A stretch of 64,000 nucleotides of DNA from Anthostomella pinea (Eukaryota > Ascomycota > Sordariomycetes > Xylariales > Xylariaceae): the NCBI GenBank assembly GCA_963556695.1, contig CAUWAG010000003.1, forward strand, positions 3,472,001 through 3,536,000, read 5' to 3'. The translations under genes and the position numbers were made by a program. Shown here one piece after another: positions 37,885 to 48,000 of this stretch. A model generated the notes under the pieces. The model was not told the DNA's origin and made no database searches. It saw nothing but the letters and a program-made list of their open reading frames with translations. Position 1 is the first letter of the stretch. Every line of letters begins with the position of its first letter.

Positions 37885-38114
37885 ATGGACATGTCCAAAG
37901 ATCTCTTCGTCTCATTGCCATCGGGTTGCCGAATCTACTACCAGGTCTTTGGGAACCCGGCAGATCCAGCCATACTCATCGGGTCCAGGGTACAGCACTG
38001 CCATGACACAGAAGACGGCAGGGTTCGTTCGATCGCTCAATCCTCCAGAGCATCCGCACTACGTTGTCCGATTCAAACATCGCGAGACGGGGCGAATATA
38101 TGCACCGGCTGACC

Positions 38115-38668
38115 CCTCCCCATTTTTAAATTCACCCCTACTCGTATCCACTCAAGGTATAAATACTTCATGCCATTTTAATACGCTAATTATGCGCTAA
38201 CCATACCCTTACTACTTGATTCCAGTACGTTAAATATATACCGCTTATAATCTGATTATAATCTGCTTATAGTCCGCTTGTAATCCGCTTATAAATTACT
38301 AACAATATTTTACTATTGTCAGATGTTGGATCCCAGATATGGTGCCCTTAGGTGCAGTACCCACTAGGGGGCTGTCAAGGGAACAGTGGATCCACCTTGA
38401 CATGGTGCAGTATGGTATTTAGCTGTAGATTAGCCCTGCCGAGCATACTTGAGAATGACAACAACATTTGCAGCGACCGCTCACACCCCCAAGGCTTGTG
38501 ACCCTTCTAGAATCTCACAACTATATTTCAAAAAAAACCTTAAGCTTTAACCTTAACCTTAAACTTTAACTACTAATTTTACGCCTTATGTGATGGTTCC
38601 ACCATCCATCAGGTCTAGCGACGGTCCCCATGGTCCCCGGGTCACGTGACTGAGCACGTGACTGATCG
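38115..38668. repeat. AT-rich insertion inside the hydrolase pseudogene (possible transposon remnant)
   Basis: About 550 bp is sharply more AT-rich than its surroundings in the first half, with stretches such as repeated TTATAATC and CCTTAA-like motifs near 38540-38575. The second part contains GTGCAGTA twice (about 38352 and 38406). Just before the hydrolase resumes there are two copies of CACGTGACTGA (38643-38653 and 38655-38665). No transposase frame, long terminal repeat or clear terminal inverted repeat was found. It may be a MITE, a degenerate element or RIP-affected repeat sequence. The limits are inferred from where hydrolase similarity stops and restarts, so they are good to about 20 bp. 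Confidence 0.55.
38242..38296 (+). repeat. Five imperfect 11-bp tandem units within the AT-rich insertion
   Basis: Consecutive units CGCTTATAATC, TGATTATAATC, TGCTTATAGTC, CGCTTGTAATC and CGCTTATAAAT have an exact 11-bp period. Most differences are C/T or A/G transitions. Confidence 0.85.
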
Positions 38669-39381
38669 GACGATAGGTTGATCCATGCCCTGGTGGGTCT
38701 GGTGGGGGGCCTTATCACCCACCTAGAGCTCGACCGTGTCCATGTTATGGGGATAAGTTTTGGCGGGCCCCTTGCCTGGGTGACGGCCAGCCGACTGCCC
38801 AAGATAGTCAAGAGCCTAGCACTGATCATCACGAGCCCAGTCGGGGCAAGACCGAATCCCGCGGACAAGCTGCCGCCAGCTCATCCCGAGGGCGGATTGG
38901 TACTCCGCGAGGCCTTCAAGTTACCCGATGACAAGGAGGACGACGACGCCTGGATCAAATCGTACATGCGGCTCGATTCCGCCCTGGCAGCGCAGCCGCC
39001 CACGGAGCAGGAAAGGGCCGAATCGAGGCCGAGTCCGATACCACGTATCGCCGGGAGAAGAAGAGCGGTACGATGTGGACCAGGGGAAACCATGGCGATG
39101 CGGCGTGCGTGAGGTGGCCGCGGGAGACGCTCAAGCGGGTCGAGTGTCCGACGGTCGTCATTCACGCGGCCAAGGACCAAGTATTCCCCTTGGAGTACGC
39201 GAAAGCTCTCAGAGATGACGTGGGGGATGCAACGCTGGTGGTGGTCGAGAACTGTGGTCATGAACTGCCACATCGAGCTCGCGGAACAATAGTGGATGCG
39301 ATTCTTGCGAATGTGAAGAAGGGGGAGCAGGCATCTGATGTAGCGAAGAGGGATGAACTTGTGCTTCCAAGTCGCCTGTGA

Positions 39382-40392
39382 TGTGTCTGGCACAAGGAGA
39401 CCGTCCAACGCCTTCTGGACCATGCGGCCAGGTTTGCACAGACAGAGCACCGCAACAATTACACCAACAATAGTAGGCTATACTTGTCCTCCCGCCGACT
39501 GGCGAGAGGTTTCACTGCAGGGGCTGTGCAGTCTTCGACAGTCGTACTGGACTCCTCATCTCAGGGCGCAACCATAAAAGCGAATCTAAAGGAGGTTGAG
39601 CCTTTGGCAATCGAGATACTGAGTCACTTCAACAAATAAGCAAGTTTATGGTCGACTTGCAAGCAGTCAACTAACATGCAGAAGAGACCAAGCTAACTCT
39701 GAAGAGCCTTGTTGCCGATCCGTAACAAAGCTTGCCTGATGTTTACTACTGATATGGATTGCGAGATCATGCCCGAATGGCTACGGTTCAAATTATCTGA
39801 CAAAAGGCTTCGCTCGTACGAAGCGGCGGCAGCAAATGTATGTGTATCTTATTATACTTCTATTTGACGTCCCAGCCCCGAGGATGTGTTTACATTTACA
39901 GTATAGATCGAGCCTGATAATCTGCCTTCAAGTTGCTTCTGATTCATCACCTAGGTGACCCTTTTCCCTCCACCTGGTTAGCTACGCAACCCTGAACCGA
40001 GGGAGTCGACGCATCTGCATCCTTCGGTAACCTCTGTCACACTACTGACAGTACTGTTTCTCTCTTTCCTGTTATCAGACTCTCCTTCTGTATACCTTTA
40101 ACCCCCCATGGACTGCCCATGTCGGGAAACTCCCATCTCGATGCGCTGCGGGCGGCAACCCACCACCGGCACAAATATCAACGCCACGTCCTGAGAGGAC
40201 GCCTTCGTCGTCTCGGTTCGAAACCAAAGAAGCACGCAAGGAGTATGGCACCAGCGAATGCGATCCGCTGGTCTACTCAAAGTACCACCTACCGAGCCAC
40301 ACAGTTCACGAACCCAGGGTCAAAGTTCTCTGCCTTCGGACGATGTATCGGATCCCAGACCTGAAATTTATGCCAAAAAGGCACCCGAGCCG
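39382..40392. other. Gene-poor spacer
   Basis: About 1 kb with no supported gene. A pyrimidine-rich tract at about 40055-40110 looks like a promoter leader and precedes the decayed zinc-finger gene. Confidence 0.4.
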
Positions 40393-41098
40393 AATAATCT
40401 GCGATAGTGCCCTGAATGCAGTCGCGGAATGAGCTATGGCTCTTGGTATGACCATATCCGGCAAAAACATATGGGAGACAGATGCCTGTGGCCCGACTGC
40501 GGCCTTGGCGCCGCCTCTGTCGCCCCCCTGATCGCCGCTGCGTCTCGTGAGGAGTCCTCCTCCCCCCCCCCCTCCCCGATCATCACGGGGGTGAGAATCA
40601 AGTGAAGTCAATGCACTCAGTTTTTCGACCCGCACGACACAAGAGCCTGGTGCACTTCCTGTAAGTTGAAGATGCCCGAGGGGCTATCATCGTAACAGTT
40701 GCGGCGCTGCTAGTATTCAGGTAACGTACTAACAAAACATAGGGCATCCTTATGGCCTCACACCATAGGTGACGGACTACGAGAACCGCCTGTTTTAAAG
40801 ACGAAAAAGTGGTCACTAATCGGTACCACTGTTGCTTCAAGCAACCTCCACTTCGCTGACGAAGGTGTCCTACGACTGCATTTGCGGGGCCACCATAACG
40901 AAGTGATACCCGCTCGCGGCTGGCACACCGACTGACGATGGATATCACTGCACGTGGCCTGGCTGTAACCGGTCGTACAAGAGCAGCGACCAAATTGATA
41001 GGCATCTCGATGAACACCTAGTGGATATTCGACGCGCCACAGACAGCGATCTGAACAGAAAATATGCGAATAACGAAGCCTCTCGGGTGGTTCAATAG
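40393..41098 (+). pseudogene. Decayed C2H2 zinc-finger gene
   Basis: Four remnants of C2H2 fingers lie in order but in shifting frames. The first is CPECSRGMSYGSWYDHIRQKH from 40408, with a TAG immediately before it. The second is a half finger, CLWPDCG, at about 40490. The third is LHFADEGVLRLHLRGHH at about 40850-40905. The fourth is complete, YHCTWPGCNRSYKSSDQIDRH, at about 40940-41010, followed by LDEHLVDIRRATD and a TAG at 41096-41098. A well-formed intron (GTAAGT at 40661, CTAAC branch, ATAG ending 40742) is also present. Stop codons and at least two frame changes prevent a continuous product. The parent was probably a DNA-binding regulator with several fingers. The 5' end was not located. 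Confidence 0.6.
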
Positions 41099-42158
41099 GA
41101 TAACGTGGACACCTCTAAAGCGGCTTCTTGTAACACAGGTGCGAGAAATCGAGACTTGTACTCACGGGCTGCTACTGTGAGCGTATTGTCTCCTTTTGGG
41201 TTTCTCAGCTGGGGTAATGAGACCAGATGCCGGGGGCACGCTGTGTTACCTAAACATTATTGCGCAGGATGGATCGGGGCCATTCGCTACTCTTCCCGAT
41301 ATTCATGCCACACCACACATTGTATTTTATGTAGAAACTGAACAGATGTGTTCCAGGATGAGTTTGGGAGTCATCCTATGTCCATCGTTGACGGCATTCG
41401 TTTGTGATATGTTGTAGCCCTATGGCCCCCTTCGCCTGATAACGTGGGATGGGACGGGCAAAGTCGAAGAGTGTCCTTCCGAGGAACCCATCCGGTGAAC
41501 GGGAGTCATATCCCTCTAGGCACCAAAAGTTGATATATCAACTCACTGTCTGGTGCCTAATGTACTGGAGGAATCCCCCTGGCCACGCCGGCATCTCCGT
41601 CTGTGGAAGGTAGGGTGGAAGGATGCGAGGGATGATAGGCAGTCAGAAAAAAGAGCGAACCTTTGACACCAAGTACAATTGAACGGTCTAGATTCTTTTG
41701 TCATCATACCGGAAGAAGCCAATTCCAGGGGAGTATTTCGCCACATAGAAAACTATCAGGCAGCAGAGATATTTTATAGGATAACTATCATCCGTACCTT
41801 GTAATGATGTCACCATACACTGGTGGCAACTGCGCACTTTGAAAATATAATGGAGCTTCCAGCTTGTTCGGCTTCACCGAGCTCCGTTCGTTTGAAAGGT
41901 TTGTGTCATCAGGCGGTGCTGTAAGTTTAGCGAAAGTAAAGGAGACTGGAGGTAATCTGGAAAGTCAAGTGATATAAATGTAGTGCGTGCTCGACATCTG
42001 GTAGTTCGTTCCCATCATTGTCACCATCATCTCCTCCGGATCCGTCGACTTCTCCGTCAGCATCATATACAATTATTCCCGGCCAGCAGCAACCAATTTA
42101 TACGTCGTACAGCCGCAGAGCCCAATCCACCATCACGGTTACACCAACACCGGAGAAG
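41099..42158. other. Gene-free region upstream of the secreted cysteine-rich protein
   Basis: No supported gene. It contains the promoter of the gene at 42159. Confidence 0.4.
41973..41979 (+). promoter_or_regulatory. Putative TATA box of the secreted protein gene
   Basis: TATAAAT lies 186 bp upstream of the ATG at 42159, in an otherwise mixed-composition promoter. Confidence 0.35.
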
Positions 42159-42731
42159 ATGAAGACTTCTTTCGCAGCTCTCCTGGCCATGGCCTCCGCT
42201 GCTGCACCCTCCCTCGCTGCTGCAAGTGAAGACAAGTCAACGCTAGACAAGGTAAGCGGTTAATTCCCAAGACAAGTACACATCAGCGGACTACCTACTG
42301 ACGATGTGCATCAGCGATTTGGAGCCGAGGACTTCCGTGACGCGATCAAGGGCTGGAAGTTTGGTGACCTGGAACATCGCGCAATGTTGAACTACGTAAC
42401 CAATTCCGAAAATGAAGACGGCACGTGGCAACTCCTCGACCAGGACGGGAACTTGTTGGAGGAGAAGGATGTCAAAGCGGACAGCATGAAGTGGATGTTC
42501 GAGGCACCGACCAGCGACCGCCGCGACCTCTCCCCCCTCGAGGCGAGAGTGTCCAAGGAAGATGAGTGCAAGACGACTAGCTGCCAGCTTCATCCTATTC
42601 GTTATGGTGGCATCGTCATGCGCGATGAAGATGAACTCTGCAAGGATAAAGGTTGTAGTGCTTGTGTGCCCGCGACGGTCTCAGTGGACGGCGTCGAAAG
42701 GATGAAAAAGCGATGTATTATCCGGACATAG
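42159..42731 (+). CDS. Small secreted cysteine-rich protein, candidate effector
   Basis: The two exons, 42159-42251 and 42315-42731, flank a 63-nt intron (GTAAGC...CATCAG); the product is 169 aa. The signal peptide is clear (MKTSFAALLAMASAAAPSLAAA, about 22 residues), with no membrane span or GPI signal. The mature part has six cysteines, all in the C-terminal third (Cys116, 121, 140, 145, 148 and 164), enough for three disulfides. The rest is acidic and hydrophilic (EEKDVKADSMKWMFEAP). I do not recognise a domain. Size, secretion, an even cysteine count and location in a gene-poor, pseudogene-rich stretch match common criteria for fungal effector candidates, but no activity can be inferred. 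The start is the only ATG giving a signal peptide. Confidence 0.8.
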
Positions 42732-43127
42732 TGAAGGAGTCATTACAAAGGAGACCCAATCGAAGTGCCCGGCGCACCATTGAGATAGACCCGCGACATG
42801 AAACTCATCTCGGTGTTGTAACATTAAATTAGTACACACAATTATGAAACACAATCTTTACTTAGATGAGCCTGGACAGGCATTTGGCAGCCCGTCGTTG
42901 ATTTTAATATCAAGTAAGCCCTGATACACGTCGCTACAGGATCACTAGTGATGGGCTTATTCATCAGTCTGATGTATACCTTAATGTGGGCAGCTTCATT
43001 GAGATCGCGCAACACGTGGCAATGGACATGGCATACCCTGAAGAGATCTGCCTCTGTGCTCACCATCTGACCACAAGACCCATGGAAGCGCCTATCGACA
43101 AGGGAGGCATCTTCCTCGCCACGAACT
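42732..43127. other. Spacer downstream of the secreted protein gene
   Basis: This is 396 bp without a supported gene. A minus-strand frame at 42842-43141 has no protein character that I trust. Confidence 0.4.
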
Positions 43128-43315
43128 TCAATCCTCATCACTAAGCTTCTCCCGCTGCGTCCTCCAGTAGGCCTCCTGCAGCGCCTTCAGCGGCCGCCTC
43201 TCGACGTCGCCCAAATACACCACCTCGGTGTACGGGTGGTGGATTGGATACGGCTTCTCGCAGTTGATCCACACATCGCCCAGCAGCTCGCGGCTCCGGT
43301 GCACGGCCAGGGGAT
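43128..43315 (-). pseudogene. C-terminal coding remnant of unknown family
   Basis: On the minus strand the frame ending at the TGA 43130-43128 reads like genuine protein for about 55 residues: PLAVHRSRELLGDVW, INCEKPYPIHHPYTEVVYLG, then DVERRPLKALQEAYWRTQRE. It lacks an ATG, and a stop or low-complexity sequence lies just upstream. It is probably the 3' end of a lost gene. I do not recognise the family. Confidence 0.4.
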
Positions 43316-43465
43316 CTCCAGCGTCGGTGGTGGTTGCGTCTCACCACTCGCCGATTCTTCACCACCACCACCACCAACAACAGCAACAGGAGTACTATTA
43401 CCATCAACGAAAAGAATCAAACTACCAATCCTCAAACAGCACCACCGGTATCTTGGAGTATAAAA

Positions 43466-43781
43466 ATGAACTCGTCTAAGTACATGGATCTGAACAAGTT
43501 TCGGAGGCTTGAGTCAGAAGCCAAAGCCAAGACGGACACGTCTACCAAGACAAACCACGACATCGATGGGAATACGTCCAAGGGCGGTGCCCTACAGATG
43601 GCTGGAGACATTGGAAATGTCTCGCCCCGCGGCCAGGGCACATCGCATCCACAAAAACGAGGCTGAGGGGCCCAGCGTCCGGGCTCTTGGAGACCTCGGT
43701 AAGGGGTTATCTTCAGATATGCTGAATATGTGGGCGGCGAACCAGGAGAAGGAACGGGATCAGAAGAATCGTTGTTTGTAG
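43466..43781 (+). CDS. Possible small orphan gene with a one-base break in an A run
   Basis: The ATG at 43466 starts MNSSKYMDLNKFRRLESEAK and runs to SHPQKRG with a stop at 43664-43666. In another frame the sequence continues as EAEGPSVRALGDLGKGLSS and ends KNRCL at 43781. Removing one A from the AAAAA run near 43654-43658 would join the two into about 104 aa. The product would be hydrophilic with no signal peptide or known domain. It could be a real small gene with a sequence error, a pseudogene or chance; I give it low confidence. Confidence 0.35.
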
Positions 43782-44015
43782 GCGCTAGAGACGATGTCCT
43801 TTTCTCTGATGAACAATATCATGGCTTCTTGGTGTCCTTGAAGAGTTGTCAGCAAAGTGCTAGATAATGAGCCACTGGTCTGGTATACCTTTGCCGTCCA
43901 ATTACCACTGCGAACATGCCAACTCGGCTCCGTGGTCTTTTCCCTAGAATTTGGACGTATCGGAGTCCTATGGATCCCATAGGTTCTTAGAATGGCTAGA
44001 AATCTCGACCCTTCC

Positions 44016-44478
44016 TCATCGTCCACCGTATATATCTGGCCTATCGAATATTGACCGGCTCCTCATCTGACTGACAAATTCCTCCACTTCCATCTTTACA
44101 ACATGTTCACCCGGGATGACGACCAAACCCAGGTACCTCGATGTCATGTCGGCCTTGACACTATCCGACCTTGAGTTGGCTGCAGCGGCCGCTGCCTCGG
44201 CCAGCTTCTGGTGGGACGGCTGGCGGTATTCGTATGTCAGGGCTAGAACGACGTTGGTGTGCTACTGCATGTCAGTGAAATGCGAATGATTTCAAACGAA
44301 GTTGTTTTGGAAAACGTACCGTATCAGTGCACTTGAAGGTGCCTATGAACATACGGCTATCCGTTGTGTGGATGCGCAGCGACTTGTTGAGCAGTGACTT
44401 GAGGAAGGACTCGGCTTCGGCCTTTTCGGGGCTGACGCTCACGCTTGTCCGATCGAGCTTCTCTGTTACGGACTGCAT
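44016..44478 (-). CDS. NAA38: NAA38-like LSM protein, NatC auxiliary subunit
   Basis: The two exons, 44478-44320 and 44261-44016, flank a 58-nt intron (GTACGT...GCAGTAG) and encode 134 aa. The LSM/Sm fold is visible: FLKSLLNKSLRIHTTDSRMF followed by IGTFKCTDT|HTNVVLALTYEYR (Sm1) and RYLGLVVIPGEHVVKMEVEE (Sm2), with an Ala-rich insert between the motifs. This matches the short LSMD1/Naa38 (Mak31) proteins rather than the spliceosomal Lsm1-8. NatC acetylates N-terminal Met-Leu/Ile/Phe-type sequences co-translationally. It lies divergent from XPG with 522 bp between the ATGs. Confidence 0.85.
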
Positions 44479-45000
44479 AGTGTCGAAGACCAGTCCATTA
44501 AATTCGGGACGAAAGGGTTCTGCTCAATTTCGTCGCATGGTTGAAGCAGAGTACCTGTTGCAGCAGATAGATGGAGGTTGCGGTTGCGGTTGTGGTTTTG
44601 GTTGTGGTTGAATCAAGCAAGACCCGACGTGCATCTAGCGGGGCATTCCAGGGCTTATCGATAAGGTATGGCGTAGCTGCATAAGGTAGGCTACCCCCTG
44701 TAAACGCAATCGCCGCGCTCCAGGGGGCTCAGGGGACTTTCGGCGTCGAGTCATCGTCATCATTCATTCACTGGCGCGCTCTGCTCTGCTCTGGTCTACC
44801 CATAGGCGACGGTCGCTGGTCGCGACCAAGAATGCGAGCGTGGTCTGTCTTATTTCCCATTCCTTCCCACACCACCTGCATTGAATGGGTTCATCCAATG
44901 CTACTCAATCGAAGCAACATGTGTTCCTCTCCACGGCGTCCTTGAGCTTTTTGTCTCCCTCGAAACCACGACGTAGTGGTCTTAGAGGGCCTGTGCGACC
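44479..45000. promoter_or_regulatory. Shared divergent promoter NAA38 / XPG
   Basis: This is 522 bp between opposite start codons. A GGTTGC/GGTTGT-type run at about 44575-44610 lies on the NAA38 side. No TATA box was seen, as is usual for housekeeping genes. Confidence 0.45.
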
Positions 45001-48000
45001 ATGGGTGTGAACGGCCTCTGGACCGTCATCCAACCCTGCGCGCGCCCGACCAATCTCGCAACCCTCAACCGCAAGCGCCTCGCCGTCGATGCCTCGATCT
45101 GGATATACCAATTCCTGAAAGCCGTGCGCGACAAAGAAGGCAATGCTCTGCGCAACTCCCACGTCGTCGGCTTCTTCCGTCGCATATGCAAGCTGCTGTG
45201 GTTTGGCATCCGCCCCGTCTTTGTCTTCGACGGCGGCGCGCCCGCTCTCAAACGCCAGACGATTACGGGTCGAAAGCAGAGAAGAGAGGGGCGTCGCGAC
45301 GATGCCGTCCGGACCGCCGGCAAGCTGCTTGCCGTGCAGATGCAGCGCATAGCCGAGGAGGAGGGCGATAAACGGAGGAGGAGGATGGAGATGGAAACCC
45401 AGGGGGTGCCTGAGGTCGAGGAAGAGGTCGAGGAGATCCCGGACGCCGAAAAGCTGGTGTACGTCGAGGAGCTGGGCATGGACCAGCAGCAGAGGCAGCA
45501 GAACAGAAAGTTCTTCAAGCAAGATGCATACCATCTGCCCGAGCTGAATGGCAGCATTGAAGGCATGGGCCGACCCGAAGACCCGCGCATCATGAGTATC
45601 GAGGAACTGGAAGAGTATGCAAGGCAGTTCAACACCGGCGAGGATATCAACGTCTACGACTTCAGCAAGATCGACTTCGAGGGTGAGTTCTTCAAAAGCT
45701 TGCCACCCGCCGACCGGTACAATATCCTCAATGCCGCCAGATTGCGGAGCCGAATGAGGATGGGATTGGGTAAAGAGCAGCTCGACAGCATGTTCCCGGA
45801 CAGGATGGCATTCTCGAGATTCCAGATCGAACGGGTCAAAGAGAGAAATAACCTGACGCAACGACTGATGAAGGAAGCCGGCATGACTGGGTTGGATCTA
45901 ACAATTGGCGGGAGCGCACGCATCGCGGGTGAGAGGGATCGCGAGTACATCCTCGTCAAGAACGACGGGGTCGAAGGCGGCTGGGCACTCGGTGTGGTCA
46001 GCAGGGAAAAAGACCAAGGCGAGATCCACAAGCCCATAGACGTGGATGCTCTTGAGTTCCAGTTCCAAGCCAAAGAAGAGGATATGGAATTGGAAGACGA
46101 CGACTTTGAAGACGTCCCTATCGAGGGGCTGAATCGGTTACCCAAAGCCAATGAACAGCCCGGAATCCGTGATGATCTTATTGACTCGGTTATGGTCGAT
46201 AAGAACGAGGACTCCCTGTTTGTTGGAGGAGGTGCCGCGAACACCGACATGGATGGACTCTTCGCACCACAAGACGATAACGAGAGGTTGTTCGATGACG
46301 AGGAAGAGGATATGAATCGAGCCATTGCCATGTCTTTGAAAACCCAGCACGGTGTAGGTGCTGAAGAAGAAGAAGAGGGGGATGAGGAGGAATTTGAGGA
46401 TGTTCCAGCTCCAGTATGGACCCAGAAGGCCGTGCAACAACCAAAGCCAGTTGCTTCTAGGAGCGGCAACATGATCGCACACATTGTCAACAACAGAGCA
46501 AACGCTGCTGTCCCTAAACGGCGCCAAAGCAACGCGAGCAGTGACAGCGATGTTGATCTGCGCGCTGCATTGTCTGCTGCGAAGAAAAAGAAAGCCACAG
46601 CCTCCAAACCTCAACCTGCTCCTGCTCCTGCTCCTGCTTTTCCCAACGTGAAAAATCCATTTGATGGACCACTGCCTTTCGAGAAACTAGATTTGAGGTC
46701 TAGCATATTTGCGAAGAAGGAAACGAAGGGTCCCACGAAGCCGTCGAAGAATGAAGCCGAGGCCGCAACAAACTCAGACGAGGAACTGGCTGGTGGCTTC
46801 ATTCAGGATACGGAAGAAAACGAAAAAGCCCGGCCGCTTCCGCCGTGGATGATGCAAGATCAGACCGACATTCGTGACAACATGATAGCTCAACGGGAAC
46901 GCGAGAACGAGATGAACGAAGAAGACAGACAGGCCGCACTCGAAGAGGAGAGGCGGCAGCATAAAGAAGCGATCATCGAGATTGAATCGTCCGACAGTGG
47001 AAACGAGAGCGACCTTGAGTTCATTGAACCTCCATTGCCTGCGCGTCAGAAGAGCCCAGTTCCGGCAGAGGAGATCCATGATTCTCCACGGCTGTCGCCC
47101 GCCTCATTGACAAAAGTCCACCCTCCAGTTGGTGTCGACGATGTTCAAGTAGATGATACGAAACGAGCCAATAGTTTCCCAGAACAAACCCTCTCTGGGG
47201 TCCATTCACCAGACAGCGTTACGAGCCCTAAATCTCCGTCCAAATCATCTTCACCTGATCCAGATTTCGAGGAAGTTGACATACTGCAGCCCGCAGCCGA
47301 GCCCAGTGACAAAGCGACCGCTTTACCTGAAGAATCCCCAGAACTTGTATTCGAGAATGTACCTGAGGTCGCGCCAGAACCTGACCAGAATCCCGAAGAA
47401 CCCGAATCAGTTCCCAATGCCGCTAATGACGTGCTATTTGGTGACGCTGAATTTGATGACGAGTTCAGCGATCCGGAGGAAGAGGAGTTGCTCGCTCAGA
47501 TGGCAGAAGAGGCCGAAGAGCATGCGCGTTTCGCCAGTCAGCTGAACAACAAGTCGGAAAGGGAAAACCAGGACGCTTACGAACGAGAGCTCAAGGCCTT
47601 ACGTACACAACAAAAGAAGGACCGTAGGGATGCGGATGAAGTCACGCAGATCATGATCACCGAGTGCCAGGCCTTACTGCGGTACTTCGGTATTCCCTAC
47701 ATCACAGCGCCTATGGAAGCCGAAGCTCAGTGCGCCGAACTTGTAAATCTGGGCCTGGTCGACGGAATAGTCACAGACGATTCCGACACATTCCTCTTTG
47801 GGGGTACCCGCGTCTATAAGAACATGTTTAACAGCAATAAGTTCGTCGAATGCTACCTCGGCAGCGATCTGGAGAAAGAGCTTTCCCTTTCCCGCGAGCA
47901 GCTCATCTCCATTGCGCAACTGCTAGGCTCCGATTATACAGAAGGACTACCAGGTGTGGGACCAGTCACAGCAGTGGAGATCCTCTCCGAGTTTCCCGGT

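Larger units (their letters stand above)
37885..39381 (+). pseudogene. Alpha/beta-hydrolase pseudogene split by an AT-rich insertion
   Basis: The start MDMSKDLFVSLPSGCRIYYQ is typical of a fungal alpha/beta-hydrolase. Near 37980 the family sequence changes frame and continues as FVRSLNPPEHPHYVVRF and HRETGR until about 38115. An AT-rich block (about 38115-38668) follows. The hydrolase then resumes with LGGLITHLELDRVHVMGISFGGPLAW, including the nucleophile-elbow Ser in GISFGG. A further frame change near 39028 leads to TMWTRGNHGDAACVRW and to the C-terminus with the catalytic His region (VENCGHELPH), ending at 39381. At least two frameshifts, the insertion and a missing middle segment mean no functional product is likely. 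The enzyme was presumably a cytosolic hydrolase of unknown substrate. Confidence 0.78.

Noticed and set aside
38540..38575. CCTTAA-like repeats suggesting an interstitial telomere
   Set aside because: The unit does not match the TTAGGG/CCCTAA repeat of filamentous ascomycetes and only a few imperfect copies occur.
38643..38665. Two CACGTGACTGA copies as a target-site duplication
   Set aside because: They are adjacent on the same side of the insertion rather than flanking it.
40215..40225. GGTTCGAAACC resembles a tRNA B box
   Set aside because: No A box at the right distance upstream and no cloverleaf can be drawn around it; it lies in decayed coding sequence.
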